NCBI GenBank assembly: GCA_950295325.1
Contig: OX485808.1
Location: 14,900,527 to 14,964,526, forward strand
Length of the DNA: 64,000 nucleotides
Direction: 5' to 3'
From: Polytrichum commune
Taxonomy: Eukaryota; Streptophyta; Polytrichopsida; Polytrichales; Polytrichaceae
A program made the translations under genes and the position numbers. The notes under the pieces were generated by a model that was given only the letters and a program-made list of their open reading frames with translations, had not been told where the DNA came from and ran no database searches. This document shows, piece after piece, positions 41,880 to 54,850 of this stretch; position 1 is the first letter of the stretch, and each line of letters begins with the position of its first letter.

Positions 41880-44800
41880 TCCTTAAAATTCTAATTTTTG
41901 GTGATCCAAAATTGTCTTTCTTGCTTGAAAAGTGCAAAATCTATCTAGTGCGAAGTCTTTTGTGGTCATAAAATACACCCAAGTAAAATCACAAATAAAC
42001 TTTATGAAGTACGTGGACCTAGTTAGTGATGTAATCGGTAGTGGTCCGCACATGTCAAAATGAATAACTTCATTCTTTGTCTTTGCCATGGTCAATGTCT
42101 GCTTTGGTATGTTGTGCCTTCAATGTTTCCCCTCCATGTATGTTGAGGATATCTTGTATACTTAAGGCAGATGTAATAGTCCAATTGCTCGTCCAATTGT
42201 TTAGATTTGGTGAAGTGTTTGGTAACTTACATGTCCAAATCGATAGTGCCAAAGATCAATGTGAGGGGCTGTGTTGACTACGCATATTTGTGCCTCAGAT
42301 GTCTCAGATTGTAGCTTGTAAAGTCCATTTGTGAGGTCATGTCTTCCCTTAGCTATGATCTATGATGGGCTTTAGTACTAACTATCCAACAATCAATAGG
42401 CCCCAAAGTTACCAAACAACCTTTATCTACAGTTGGCGCCTATTAACAAAAGGCTTTTCTGATGCCTGGGATGTAGAGAATATGATTGTTTCGGTTTATT
42501 GATCCGTTATAGGAACAAATCATATTACCCTCTTCTTTTACAAGGTGATTTTGGCCACATGCTGTCCTAACTGATGATGGTCCTACACCTAAAAGCTTGA
42601 ACATAGCATTCATGTCGCCATTAACATGCTTAGACGCCCTTGAGTCTAAGTACCACAATTTGTCATGTGCCTTGTGATCTAGTGAAACCATTGCCGCTTT
42701 GAACATGTTGGCAACATCTTTAGTTTCTTTGTCCTTACGCTCTTGTATTGCGTTCACTATGTTTTGAAACCAATCCCTAGATGGGCCATCATTTCTCTTC
42801 TGTTCTTGGCACTCCCTTGCCTAGTGCTTGTATCTCTTGCAATTGTTGCAAGTTCCTTGCCATGTGGTCTTGATGCAAGAAATGAGGGTATCAAAGCTTG
42901 GTACTCTTGTAAGAAGGGTCCTCGAAGAGATCATGTCATTGTGGTGGTTGTTCAAAAGAATAGTGGTGTCGAGGATGTGTGTTATATTTCGCTTAGATCA
43001 TCAAGGCCTCATTTTCACGCCTTTTAGACTTGAATTCATGTTTGGTTTCACCCAACATTAGTTTTCTAGCCAAGTTTTCAAAACTCCGAAATTCATCTTG
43101 GGTCAAAAGACCTTGAACAAAGTACTCATAGTTATCAGGGAGTGCCCCATTCATGACTTGGACAAGTTTCTCCTCCTAGGTGAGTTCCTTGGCACTTGCA
43201 AGGTGAGCAACAACATCCTTGACTTCCTTGATTAATTCATTGACATATGTTTCTTCACTCACTTTCAAACTGTACAACTTGTGATTGAGCATTAGCCTTC
43301 TTGCATAAATCTAGGGCTTGTTCCAACATCTTCTAGGCTACCGCCAGGTCTTCACTCAAGGAGTGCACTATTCATTAAAACCAAGCATCACGTGCGTGCA
43401 TGCCCCTTATTAAAATACCCCTGTATACATTTTATTTTTGCTAAAATCAAGCAATATACTTACAAATCTCATTGCTTCAAAATACATTTCCATACATACA
43501 CAAGGGTCCAAAAATAATACAGAAATTGTATATAACATGTGTACAAATGTTTGGAAATGCAAAAATATGGCCCTATTATATGTATAATATCAAATCATGG
43601 ATTTTTAGTTATAAAGTCGTTACTTAGTGGATGAAAAAACACATGATTCTTGGTCCAGGTCTGACTTGAACGCGTAAATGCGTAAATGCGTACTTTACAT
43701 ATATTTTTCTATAGCCTCATGTATATCTACTTCTTGCTTAATAGCAATATGTCTCTTGTACGTACATTTTGTACATGCTTGTTTTAAATAATACCCCTTT
43801 TGTGCACCCACGTGTATAAATACAGTACTTGAACAGTGCACTCCCTGGGGGTCTTCAATGTCTTGGATTGTTGATATGATGTTGTCTTTCATGCTCATTA
43901 TCATTGTCCTCATGGTCTTCTCCAATTTTTGTCTAAGTGTGGTTGTTCCTATGCCCGAAGTAATCTTTCATGCTTGACACAAGTCTACAATGATGCTAGG
44001 CATGGACAAATTTACACCCACTATTTCTCATAGCTTCTCTTTTCTATATATTGTCTACATTTTTATTTTCCCAAACACCATAATTTCCAATGCCATTAAG
44101 TTTGTTTGCATCATACATGGTGTACAACATTGATTCTAATGACATTTTTCTCTTTTGTTGTACATGTCACAACAATTCTAACATAAGATTTCTTTGTTTA
44201 CCACAATTCTAAGACAATCCACTCAAGCTCCTCTTCCAAACACGTGTTCCTAAAGCAATCTTCTTCCATATTGTAGTTGGTTTTCTTAGACTTTTCGAAC
44301 TAGACTTGAAGTAACAACTTTTGCTTCAACAATTTGAAATCTTGGTTTTCTACTTCAACTTGATTGTGTCCTATGACAAATACTATCATTGACAACAAAA
44401 AAAAATCTATATGAGATTATCATGCTTTAGCAAACACCTACAAAACTCTAATCTCTAGCCCAAAACAATTCATTTGTATTGCAATAAGAGAGACATGCAC
44501 TGATACCATGTAGAAAAATTGATGTGATGTACTTTATTCAATTATCAAAATGAATACCGGTATACATTAAGAAATACTATGCTATTGGTACTTACCTATA
44601 TTTATACCTAAACCTCAACCCATTTGTCAAATTATTTTGTAAATACAAGGGCTCAAGCGTTTGTAGTGAATTTTTTTGGTCCTGGAGTGATTATAGTTAA
44701 ACAACTTGGTGATTTCAACAATATTAGCAGCATATTGCGGAGTCATGCGTGGGATGATAAATGTTGGTAAAGAAACAACTTAGGAATAATCTATCAATTA

Positions 44801-44900
44801 TTGTCTAGTAACTTTGAATGGTTGGTAGTAAATTGGGTGTGGTAATATTTTAACAGTTAAGAGTTTTATGGTCAAAAAACTTGCACAACAACTTTATGAC
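41880..44900 (-). mobile_element. Ty1/Copia retrotransposon fossil, minus strand
   Basis: Minus-strand pieces include a Copia protease-region signature (LWYLDSRASKHVNGD, about 42.65 kb) and an integrase start (VIHFDMCGPLP, about 42.05 kb); gag-type sequence lies between 42.75 and 44.4 kb. A primer-binding-site-like TGGTATCAGTGCATG (minus strand, from 44508) follows an LTR-like end in CA, so the 5' LTR should extend rightward from 44509; its outer end is not found. The element is broken with many breaks, lacks the reverse-transcriptase half, and was invaded by a MITE at 43355-43849. Confidence 0.75.
43355..43849. mobile_element. hAT-like MITE, copy 2 (inside the Copia fossil)
   Basis: The same family as 2268-2899: ends CTCAAGGAGTGCAC and, inverted, CCCAGGGAGTGCAC, with a perfect 8 bp target duplication GGTCTTCA at 43347-43354 and 43850-43857. 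It is about 140 bp shorter internally and carries an extra GCGTAAAT repeat. It landed in the gag region of the Copia fossil. Confidence 0.9.
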
Positions 44901-45392
44901 CAAGGTTATCACTCAATTTTTTGCAAGGAGGTTGATAACTTTTGGAACACGACCCTGGAACTTTTGTGCAAAGTCGACATAAGGAGCTGCATTGACTTGG
45001 TTACCGCAAGATGTCAAATGCATATGGACCATGTGAGGTGGGATGAACCCGTTGACTACTAGAGATATGAGATCGAGGAAAATAATTAAGGATGTTTAGT
45101 TTTTTTCCGGCTTCCTAAAGGGGGTTTTCATAGGCTTAGTAGGCATGTATCACTGACATGAACTTGTTTGTAAAAAAAATAAAAATTTATGAATCTATTG
45201 TGATAATACAACAATTTCCTTACTTGAATACAAACAATTGTTAGCTCTTCTCACCTTGTCCATTTCATGTTCCTTAAGTTTGTATGTCGATCCACAAATG
45301 GAGTTGACTATTAAGTAAGCAATCGACTCCATGATCAACTGTTATGTGAGCACTTGACTCCTTGATCAGCTCCTATGGGAGCAATCGACTCC
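44901..45392. other. Gene-free DNA with short tandem words
   Basis: From about 45.3 kb a loose tandem array of ~35 bp units (GGGAGCAATCGACTCC, CTTGATCAGCTCCTAT) begins. The MITE that follows interrupts it. Confidence 0.5.
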
Positions 45393-45802
45393 CCGGGGGG
45401 TGCACTCCATTGTCAAGTTGAACACCACGTGCAATAAAAAAACTCTACTTTTTACATTATAAAGCATCACCAAAATGGGTCAAAATTTTATCAATTTTTT
45501 TCATAAGTAGATATACATGGTATCTATTACATACTAAAATTTGGTAACCAAATTTGATGATATGTTTTTTATGAGACATACCGTTTCTAACTAGAATGAC
45601 ACAGAATTGAACTAAAACAATTACTAAAACAAATGAAGATGATAAAAAATTTCAAAAAAACATACAAAAGATATCATCAATAGTTATGTATATGTAGAAA
45701 AATTATTATAATTTTAAAAATTATCTATGGCATATAATATCTAGGGTAGCAAACTTGTATCACACGTGGTTATGAAACGTAAGGGGGTGTGATCGCCCCG
45801 AG
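45393..45802. mobile_element. hAT-like MITE with GC-rich ends
   Basis: About 410 bp of AT-rich DNA with short inverted GC-rich ends (left CCGGGGGGTGCACTCC; the right complement begins CTCGGGGCGATCACAC) and flanking ATCGACTCC on both sides (45384-45392, 45803-45811). Because ATCGACTCC also occurs in the tandem words around it, the duplication is good but not conclusive. No coding frame. Confidence 0.6.
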
Positions 45803-48800
45803 ATCGACTCCCTAATAAATTGCTAATGGGAGCATTCAACTCCTACAATGGAAATCAATTAAGGAGATGATTGCTCAAAATAGCAGTCAACAAGAAGACT
45901 GACTGCTTATGTGTAGTTCACTTTTGCTATGACAGTTGACAAACGCATTGACTAACATCATAAACCAAAAAAATAAGCTCTAATCAAGGTTTGGTTTGTT
46001 GGGAGGGTTTATAGGATGCATAGAAAGTTTGGTAGTCATCGGATAGAGTATAAGGATCCAATTGATTTGATGAATCATCCATCAATCATGGAGATTGGTT
46101 TTATATTTGTATAAAAAGGAGCCAACAATAATGGACTTATGATCTTATGGATCATTTGATGGTAGACTTAGAAACAATAAATACATTAGCTTTTGTGACA
46201 TATATTGTAGACTTAAATACTTATGAATTACATCTGGGGGTTGAAAATTTCTTCAATGACATTATTAATAAATGTTAGGGTTCTACATTAAGGATTCTAC
46301 ATTATACATATGATAGGGCTTCGTAATTACTTAAATTTAGTATATTTGTATACTCATGTTAATGACTATATGAAAGTAATTTTCTTGTCATATTTATTTT
46401 TATCATTGAAATTGTACGTGCACTACTAGATTTTACAACAAAAAAGAACTTGTATATAAAGGTTTTTTAGAATATGTTGCGAACACACGTGGGGAGAATG
46501 CATGGTCAAGTATATGGAAAAAGTGCTCCAGTACACCAAGTGCACCTAAAAAAATAAAATTCACTTACTGTATACGAACTTCGGATCGTGATAGCCTTAT
46601 ATGGTTTTGATAGTGAAGTTTAATCTTGTTTTATTTGTATCAAATATAAATATATAGGTTATTCTTACCATCAGACTTCATGTTCGAGGGTGAAGGGTGA
46701 AAAATGATGTAGCTAAACTGTTAAGGATAAGTTCCCAAAACCAACGCTGAACCCAATAATATCCACATTAACTACCTTAGTTGACATATATTTGAAGCCC
46801 ATAATTGTATTACTGCAGTACACAGTGTGGATTTAGGTCCAGTATTGGTTTTAGGTATACATTATACCTTGTGAAGAAGGAAATTGCATGTGTTTCAACT
46901 GTACTATCTAAATGTCAATTTTTCCTTAGCATGGTGCAAAGGGGAAACAATTCTATTGGCAGTACTGGTGATCAATTGCAAATTAAGGGCAAATTTCCTG
47001 GAATTTTGCAGGATTGGTCTGAATGTTGCTATAAGTACTATGAGTACCTGTGCTGCATCATTCACAAATTTTCTGTACAGATATAAGCCAAGAGTCATCT
47101 GAACTAGGTCTCAGGTACACACGTGAGTCGTGAGAATCCCAGCTGCAGATTTTGTGTCAGCAGCTCGGATCAGTGAGGTACGGTACCCTGTGATTGTTTT
47201 TGATATGTTCATAGGACACATTTACGCCAGATATAATATAGTCCTCATCAATACTTGATTGCAGATTGCGGACTTGATTAAAACTTCTTCAAACACAACT
47301 TGCTATTTAATTATTTACATCCAGCCAATATGCGACCAACTAATATCGGTCAATGGATCATTAACTAGAGAAGGAGGAGGTAATAACAAGAACAGAAGCT
47401 GAAGCCTGCATATGTATATATCTTATACAATTTTAAAGCCGTAACAATTGGCCATGCGATTGCTTCAAAATCAGCGCCGACATGAAGTACCAGGCTGTGC
47501 ATTGCACGTACATTGTGCAGTAGCGATGAAGCAAGTACGAGTGCAAAACATGATAATAATATTATATTAATTTCTATCTGGTTAGCTAGAGAGTTGCTCA
47601 TGCGGGTGGGTGCGCAGATTGAAGCTGCTGCTGTGGCACAGTTCTTCATAGACAGGAATATTCATTCAAAATGTATCTTATGCTCAGCTGTTCATTAGCA
47701 ATGATTAACCCATGCAAATTTTAATTTAAAATAACGAGGACTCTTCAATTGCAACACATGAACACCTATATGGACATTCATACAACCAGTTTCCGTGTGT
47801 TTAGGAATTCATTGATCTACATTTTGGAAAAGGTCAATTTCCCTCTCGGAAGTTGATGAACTACCCTGTATACTTATTAACTACCTTGGGTATGTAACAA
47901 AATTAATCTTCTTTCTTACTTATCTGTAATGTCTGTCCAAATATGATGCCTCAGCTCTGCGATGATACTTGATAAAAATGTGTATGTACTTAAGAGGTGA
48001 ATCTGAAGGGTAAATTTTATTTAGTACCTGCACCTTTCAACGAATTTATGTTCCAACTTCTCAACTCACTTCAGTAGATCATGAAATTAGCAAAGGGACG
48101 CAGTTTCAGGAATGCAAAATGAGTGCTCTCTTTGCATGGCTTAGTTTCAGAAGTTTTGCTACCAAAATAAATTTGAGGAATCTTCTATAACCATACAATA
48201 GTTCTGTTTCAATACTCATATCAGTAGATTTGTAATAAGGACTTAACGTAAGACATGGAGCAATCTGACTTGTGTTTCCGGTAAAGTGACTGCAGCATAT
48301 TATACACGTTGTACTGGACCCGCATTATTGATCTTCTCAAGTTCATACTTCAGTAGTTTATTGCCTGAAGAATCCCAAAACCAACACTATCTACCATAGT
48401 CATATACTTGAAGCCTCTAAATGTATGACTTTGTTGCGTAGTGCTGAAGGATAATTTTAGGTTCAGTGTTGGTTATGGGTTTAGAGTTCCATCCATGAGA
48501 AGCTCTTGTACATCCTAACAATCTGCATGAATAATCTTATTAAATTATGTAAGTGAGGCTTAGTTTAAGTAGCTACCTGAAGGTCGCATTTGCGTATCTT
48601 GGTAGAGTCGACAAGATTACCTGAATCTCATTCTGAGGTTCAGGAGGTAAAGCAAACCATTATGTTCATTTATCATCAAGTTGTTGATCATCACAAGTCT
48701 CATGAGTTTCAGGACTCCTTGTAACCAGCTCCTAAAAATGCACTCAACCCTAAATCATCACCCACTTAGTTGGCAACATTGATCTCTGTGATGCCTCACG

Positions 48801-51800
48801 GATTGATTCACATGATTCGGGTCCATCATCCACTGATTAAAGCGATCGAATTTAACATCGTGCTTTATAGACAAGTTCCTTACATTCAAGTGAGGAGCAA
48901 TCCTTCACATCTAATGTTACCTAGAGAGCTCACACGCTAGGAGTTGTCCTCTTTGCTACATTCATTTTGAAGCTTATCAAACTTATGAGGGATCGGTTCT
49001 AGTGATCTGAAGTAGTTAAAATCTGTAATGCAATGTGTTACCGCAATGTACTAAGGTAGAATAAATCTAAGCCAAGGCCTGGTATTTGTATTTGAGCATG
49101 AAACGACGATACAAAACAATACTGAAAATAACATGAGATGGTCGTCTGCAGACTAATTGACAATGTGCTTTGTTGCAATATATTACAAATCATAGGCTTC
49201 GAAGGTCACGTTCACTGGGTTGAATGAACCTGGCATAACAAGCTTAAAAGAACCTTGTCATAGATTGTAATATATAGAGGAAACCGACGTTACTGCTGCC
49301 AAGTTCACAACACCGTGCCCTCATCAATATGCACGTACAGTTCTATCTTATATTTCGAATCAATGTGAATAAAAGCCTGATCATATACGAGTATGACCCA
49401 ACACTTTGACTCTTACTTATACAATGGGCCATAAAAGGTTGCATTACTCCTAGCATTTTTCTTTCAACCAAAAACTATCCTTGAGGAAAACCATGACAAC
49501 ATCGTCCGACCTATATATGATTGAGCTACTGTAACTCTCCATCAACTTTTGCGCAGATTCATATAACTGTAAGGTGATGAGAATAAGATAAACTCTGAAG
49601 AGTAATCTCGAAGGAAATGAGATAATTCAGAAACTAAATCTATTGTTGGCAGGAGTTGACAATGTGGGAAGAGGACAATTAGAAGAGGGGCCAAATTATG
49701 TTGATGCTCAAGAGTCAATAAGAAATTTATTTGCAATGTAAGCTGGATCACAGACACGTATGCTAAATCTAAAACACAATGATATTGTCTCAAGTCGGCG
49801 CAGTACTGGTGCTGGTTGAATATTCTGCAAAACAGCAGTGGCTTGAGAAACAAAAAATGTATGAGAGGATGCTTGCATGAAAGAGCAAAACAAAACCAGT
49901 GACTTAGCACTTCACTCTTTACTACATTTGAGCTTGACTGGCACTTGTAAATCATGACAAATACATCCTGAGCATCCATTATACCACCAATGCTCCAGAG
50001 AGAGAAAACTGACGAAGTATTTACAGACAACCAATTCTCAGTGCATTACCTTGACAGGTCATGGAGGAATGCACCTTATAAAAGATTTTGTGTTGAAGTT
50101 GCCACTTATGACCAAGGGGGCAAGGTACACCAGCCGGTCAGTGCAGGGCCGGTAATGAAGCTCAAACTGAATTGGAGACGACTAGATGATTGAATCCAGC
50201 AGGCTAGTGTCTACCTTATGAGCATCTGCATATGAATCTAGAGTAATGTGTAATTCTCCAGCAAACTAATTGGGAAAATTGAGAATTGAGGGTTGATTAA
50301 GTGACATGTTGGAATGATCAACCTTTCATCTGATGCCAACTTCCAACAGGTTGCCTGCCACAGATCAGTGCCAGCGACTCCCTCTCTCGCTGAGTCACTG
50401 CACATGACCTGTTTGATGAATCCAAGTAGGTCAGGCAACAACGAGCGATGCATGGCTCCCTGCATGCCAGCTAAGAAGCATGGCATAAATTTGACAAGCT
50501 GCACAGGTGGCATACAGGGAGCCAGGCATCACCATCCTCCACCCTTCCAAATCTTGGAATCTGTCCACCACCACTGAATTGAGTGCGGCTGTCTCCAAAT
50601 GATCAAACTGCTGCCTGCAGAGCGACAAGAACTTGGATAATGATATTTGAATCATGCTGCAGTGTGCAGATTCTTCGTATGCCTGCATAATTTTTTCCTA
50701 TGAGGGGTTGAATGAAGCATTTTCTCAATTAGGCGTGCTGATTCAATGCCTTCGTGAGTTCCTTGATAAGGAAAGCGCAAGCCGTTTCTATAAGGTGATG
50801 ACAAACAAGTAGTACCAAATCTTCCAAGACTAGGTCGACTAGTATAATTTTCAAAAAGTGAACCCCAACACGATGTCAAAGAGCTGATGTTCGATGCATG
50901 AGCAGCTGTAAATAGCCGCTGAGAAAGTTGCGGTACTGTAGCGGATGAGAGTCCACAGGAATTAAACCTGGTGATCTGCACATGCAAATCTCGTTATACC
51001 CTAAGCAGTTCTAATCCAACTCTCCGCTCTTTATTTGAGGCATTACATCACAGGTGACTTGGAAGTGACTGTTGTGCTTTGAATCGGGTCGCACGTGTGG
51101 CTCTGGAGTCTGTATAGACCAAAGTCAATCACCAAAACATTTGGTTGTAAGAAGACGGTGAGCACATGACAGGAAAGACTGACTTTCTGAATGCAATTCC
51201 AAAGACATGTAATTGTCAAACTTAACTACCTGAACAATTCCGTACCTTGGAATGATACGTTGCAATGGGTAGTACCGTCAGTATAGAACAATGGTTGAGC
51301 AAGAGGACGTCACCTATATATCGCATGTACGAAAGGGAGGAGGCAGAGATTATGTATATATATTGGTCGTGATTATCACCACGTAGGTTGTCAAAACCGT
51401 TCTAGTGGCATTGTGGGCGGTAAGTATGTTTTCTGTGAGGTAAATAGTCAGGACAGAGGGATTGACAGTTTCAAGTATGTCAAGTTACTACCTTACTTAT
51501 GCATACTTCCAAAGAGAGCAAAGCTTTTGACATACCCGATGTCAAATCTCCTGAAGTAGGCATGGTGTTAGAGTCGACACAACCAATCCGTTAGTTCTTC
51601 CTTCTGCTGAAATTTGATGAATCGGATGAACAAACAACACAGCAGCTCCCAGCTAGTTCGAGTAACATCTTCGTCTACGCAATCTAATCACCTCAGCCTC
51701 AAGCATCTGGATTCGAGAGGACCCCAGCGCAGAGGACTCGAGATCACTGTATTCAGATCAAATTAATAGGCATCGAGAAATTAGTATCGCGTTGACTATG

Positions 51801-52711
51801 CAATTTAATTATCCTAAGCTTTAGCACAAATTATGCTAACCTCTCAACCTCACCGAAACCTCGATCGTGTGGCACGTGGAAGACGATTTCAAGTGAAGCC
51901 TTGCAGCGATGCAGAAGCAGCACAAAGACTAGGGTTAGGGACAGCTGGTCGGTCGACTTGGTCTTGAACTACTCTGATACTACGAAACTCATGAAGAGCC
52001 TGGGAACAGAACTCACCTTACAAGCTTCAAGAGGTGCAGATAGACCGAGCTGCAAGCCTCAAGGTGTCGAGCCTCGAGCTTGCCCCAATTGCCACCGGTT
52101 GTTGAAAAAGAAAAAAAATTTACCATGCATTTCGATTTAGAAGTGCTCCCCTCATCAGCTGCCTAATCAACCGATGAATGCCACTACAATATATGCAGCA
52201 TCGGCAATCGGCAATGGTACAACCGTAGGCTGTGTCGTTGCTGCTTATGTCGATCGACCACAGCCACCCTTCAATGCTCCAACTTTGGACTTTCTGTCCC
52301 AAACTCAACACAAACCTCAGTCGATTGAGTACAGACAGACAGCCGCAAAGCGCTCCCCTCCGGATCGTCCCAACAAACTTCAAACTCAAAGCCCCGCTTG
52401 TAAGCCTGGCGGGATGGATGCCGGCCGGCTGGCTGGAGCTCTATCCAAGCTCCAACCCGGCAAGTGTTAGTAGAAGCAGGCGAGAACAACGGTCGAGAAG
52501 CAGGAATAGCCACGAAAGAACAAGCTCTAAGTAGTTAAGCTGGCCGGCTGCAAAGCAAAGGCTGGGAATGATGTCGATGAAGAAGGCTCACGAACAAGCT
52601 GGTGTGTGATGATGATGATTAGCTGCAGGGCTGCGAGCTTGGTTTTAAGCTGAATCCTTGCAGGCCAGGCACACATGCTCAATCGCTCCATGTTGGGCCC
52701 GTCCTTGTATG

Positions 52712-52862
52712 CCCCCCCACCCCCCCCCCCCCCCCAACATCACCACCATCATCATCATCCTCCATCCTGCATCCATGTATCCCTGCATCCCAAATGGATG
52801 ATCAGTCAATCGTCATCGTTGTTGTTGTTGTTGTTGATGATGATGATGATGATGATGATGCC
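52712..52862. repeat. Poly-C run and GTT/GAT microsatellites
   Basis: A near-continuous C run (about 52712-52735) followed by CAC/CAT repeats, then GTT x6 and GAT x8 around 52817-52860. Length polymorphism is likely. Confidence 0.9.
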
Positions 52863-53214
52863 CCATCCATGCCCCCCCCGCCCTACCCTGCTCTACCAGG
52901 CTAGGTCAGGCTTGCCTTCCTTGCTGCATCTTGTGATCATGCACGGTGGACTCATCCGCATGCAAGCAAGCAGCAGGCAAACAAACAAGTTACTTAACCA
53001 GATGTATGGTTAGCCTCCTCAACCTGTCATGTCGCTCCCTATATGCTAACCTACAATCATGCCTTCCATATCTTGGAACCCTCCTCTCCACTATAACCTT
53101 GGAGCTACCCTCCCTACTTTGCTTACTAGGCTCCTCATTTGTGTGCACCTCATTCGTGTACACGATTGATCATCACGGGCTACACTCAAAGACTCGTGCC
53201 ATGTATGTCACTTC

Positions 53215-53530
53215 CATGTAAGTCGAAGGTGAAAGGTTAGTGGCATGTCCCTCATCATCTAGCCTTCAAGGGTGCAGTGCAGTGCTAGATGTCTTCTTAG
53301 TGTTAATCTTCTTCACTTGTGCTTGACATCCTTTGGGACCACCTTGAGCTTTTTGGTATGCTAGGCTAGGTATTGTAGGCATACACACTTGCACACTCAC
53401 ACATGATTGGTGTAGGAAGGCATGGTGGTGGAATCTCCTTGGATTTGTGTCACAATCATGTAAGTTGAAGGTGAAAAGGTTAGTCATATTTCTCCTCACC
53501 TCGTCTCCAAACTCCAAGAGTGCAATGTAA
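53215..53530. repeat. Dispersed repeat (CATGTAAGTYSAAGGTGAAA family)
   Basis: One copy runs from about 53215 to 53420 and matches 54965-55180 in the same orientation (CTAGCCTTCAAGG, GATGTCTTCTTA, TTTGGGACCACC, then GGCTAGGTATTGTAGGCA versus GGTTAGGCATTTTAGGCA). A shorter piece recurs at about 53457-53530. The two main copies flank the foldback element. Confidence 0.65.
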
Positions 53531-53619
53531 CTGCCTTTTTTACTAGTCTCTTTCATTTTTGTTCATCCTTTGGGATTGGGCACAAGTACAATATAATGGA
53601 AAATTCTTTAATCTCCTTG

Positions 53620-54850
53620 CATAGGTTTAAGTGAAATGATTCAACACTAGATATACTAGCTTCAAATTTTGTGGGGTGCAAACATGGTAAAGTGGACCCA
53701 AAAAAATGCTCCAATATACTAAAACCACAATTTGTTTGGTGAAGGCCTAGAAGTAGTAGAAAAAAGTTATTTAAATTGGATTTATTTTCATGGTGACCTC
53801 TATTGTTGTGTTAAACACTCAATTTAATAATATCAAGTTGAGATCTTCAAAACTTGTCATTAAAAGTGATGCTCAAAAGCAAATGGTTGAATTTGGTTTT
53901 GGATGTAGATTTCATGACCTTAAATATTTTGAAGTTGGAATGTTTTTCATATTCGGATATTCCTTGAATTCATTATCTACTTGAGGACATCATCTCAAAA
54001 CTTTGGAGAAAACCATCAATTTCATGTAATTGTATTGTTATTTTAACAACCTTTAGATAGTTACTTGTTCAATATCACCAACTTGCACACCACTTGCACC
54101 ATCTTTTAAAATATGTAGACTTTTTTGGAATTGTGTTTGTCATCATAAATTGCTTGGCTTTGTAGATCGATATGTTTTCAAACTATCTATGATTTTTATT
54201 CATCACAAAATTCAAATTTAGTGTATAGTTTTGAATCACTTCACTTAACACTAGGGAGGTTATAGAAGCTATCCACTTTACTATGCTTGCACCCTATGGG
54301 GAAAAAAAATTAGTAAACATTTTTGAAAGAAAATTGATTCACATTTTACTTTTGATTTAGCAATTTAGGTAGACCAAAAAGAATTCCAAAAATAGTCTAT
54401 AAATTTCTTAAGACAATGCAAGTGGTGTCCAAGTGGTGATATTGAATGTCAAGTAATTATATAAAAAATTACTAAAGTACAAAAAAACCAAATTTAGTTG
54501 ATGATTTTTCTACTTTAATAAAAGATTGATGATGACCTCAATTTCATAATGAATTCAAGTAATATGAAAAAAAATTCAAGCTCAAATATTTAAGGTTGTG
54601 ACATTCACATCCAAAACCAAATTTAGTGATTTCCTTTTGAGCATTACTTTTAATGCTAAGGTTTCAAGATCTCATCTTGGTACCTACCACAAAAACAAAG
54701 GGCATCATGAAAAACCATCCAATTTAAATAACATTTTTCTACTACTTTTAGGTGTTTGACGAGAAGAATTATGGTTGTAGGATACCGGAGCATTTTGTTG
54801 GTCCACTTTACCTTGCTTGCAACCTTCCACCCTGAGCTTTTTGGTATGCC
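53620..54850. mobile_element. Foldback-type element with long inverted arms
   Basis: The left arm (about 53.64-54.13 kb) matches the complement of the right arm (about 54.35-54.83 kb) along most of its length. Shared words include AAGTAGTAGAAAAA, GTTATTTAAATTGGAT, TTGGTTTTGGATGT, CTTGAATTCATTAT and CAATATCACCA. A loop of roughly 200-250 bp separates them. Arms are diverged (perhaps 70-80% by eye), so it is old. No transposase is present. Related sequence lies at 0.58-1.18 kb. Confidence 0.7.

Larger units (their letters stand above)
45812..53600. other. Gene-poor region
   Basis: No gene, RNA or transposon end is supported over about 7.8 kb. Two diverged direct copies of a ~120 bp block (ACCAACACT ... 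TTGAAGCC ... TTAGGT(C/T)CAGTRTTGGTT) lie at about 46.74-46.87 and 48.37-48.49 kb. Minus-strand frames around 49.5-51.0 kb looked protein-like but carry no motif I can name. A C-run and GTT/GAT microsatellites lie at 52.71-52.86 kb. Confidence 0.45.

Noticed and set aside
49542-50987. Several minus-strand frames that look protein-like
   Set aside because: I could not name a family, connect them by convincing splice sites, or see conserved motifs. A decayed host gene is possible but not supported.
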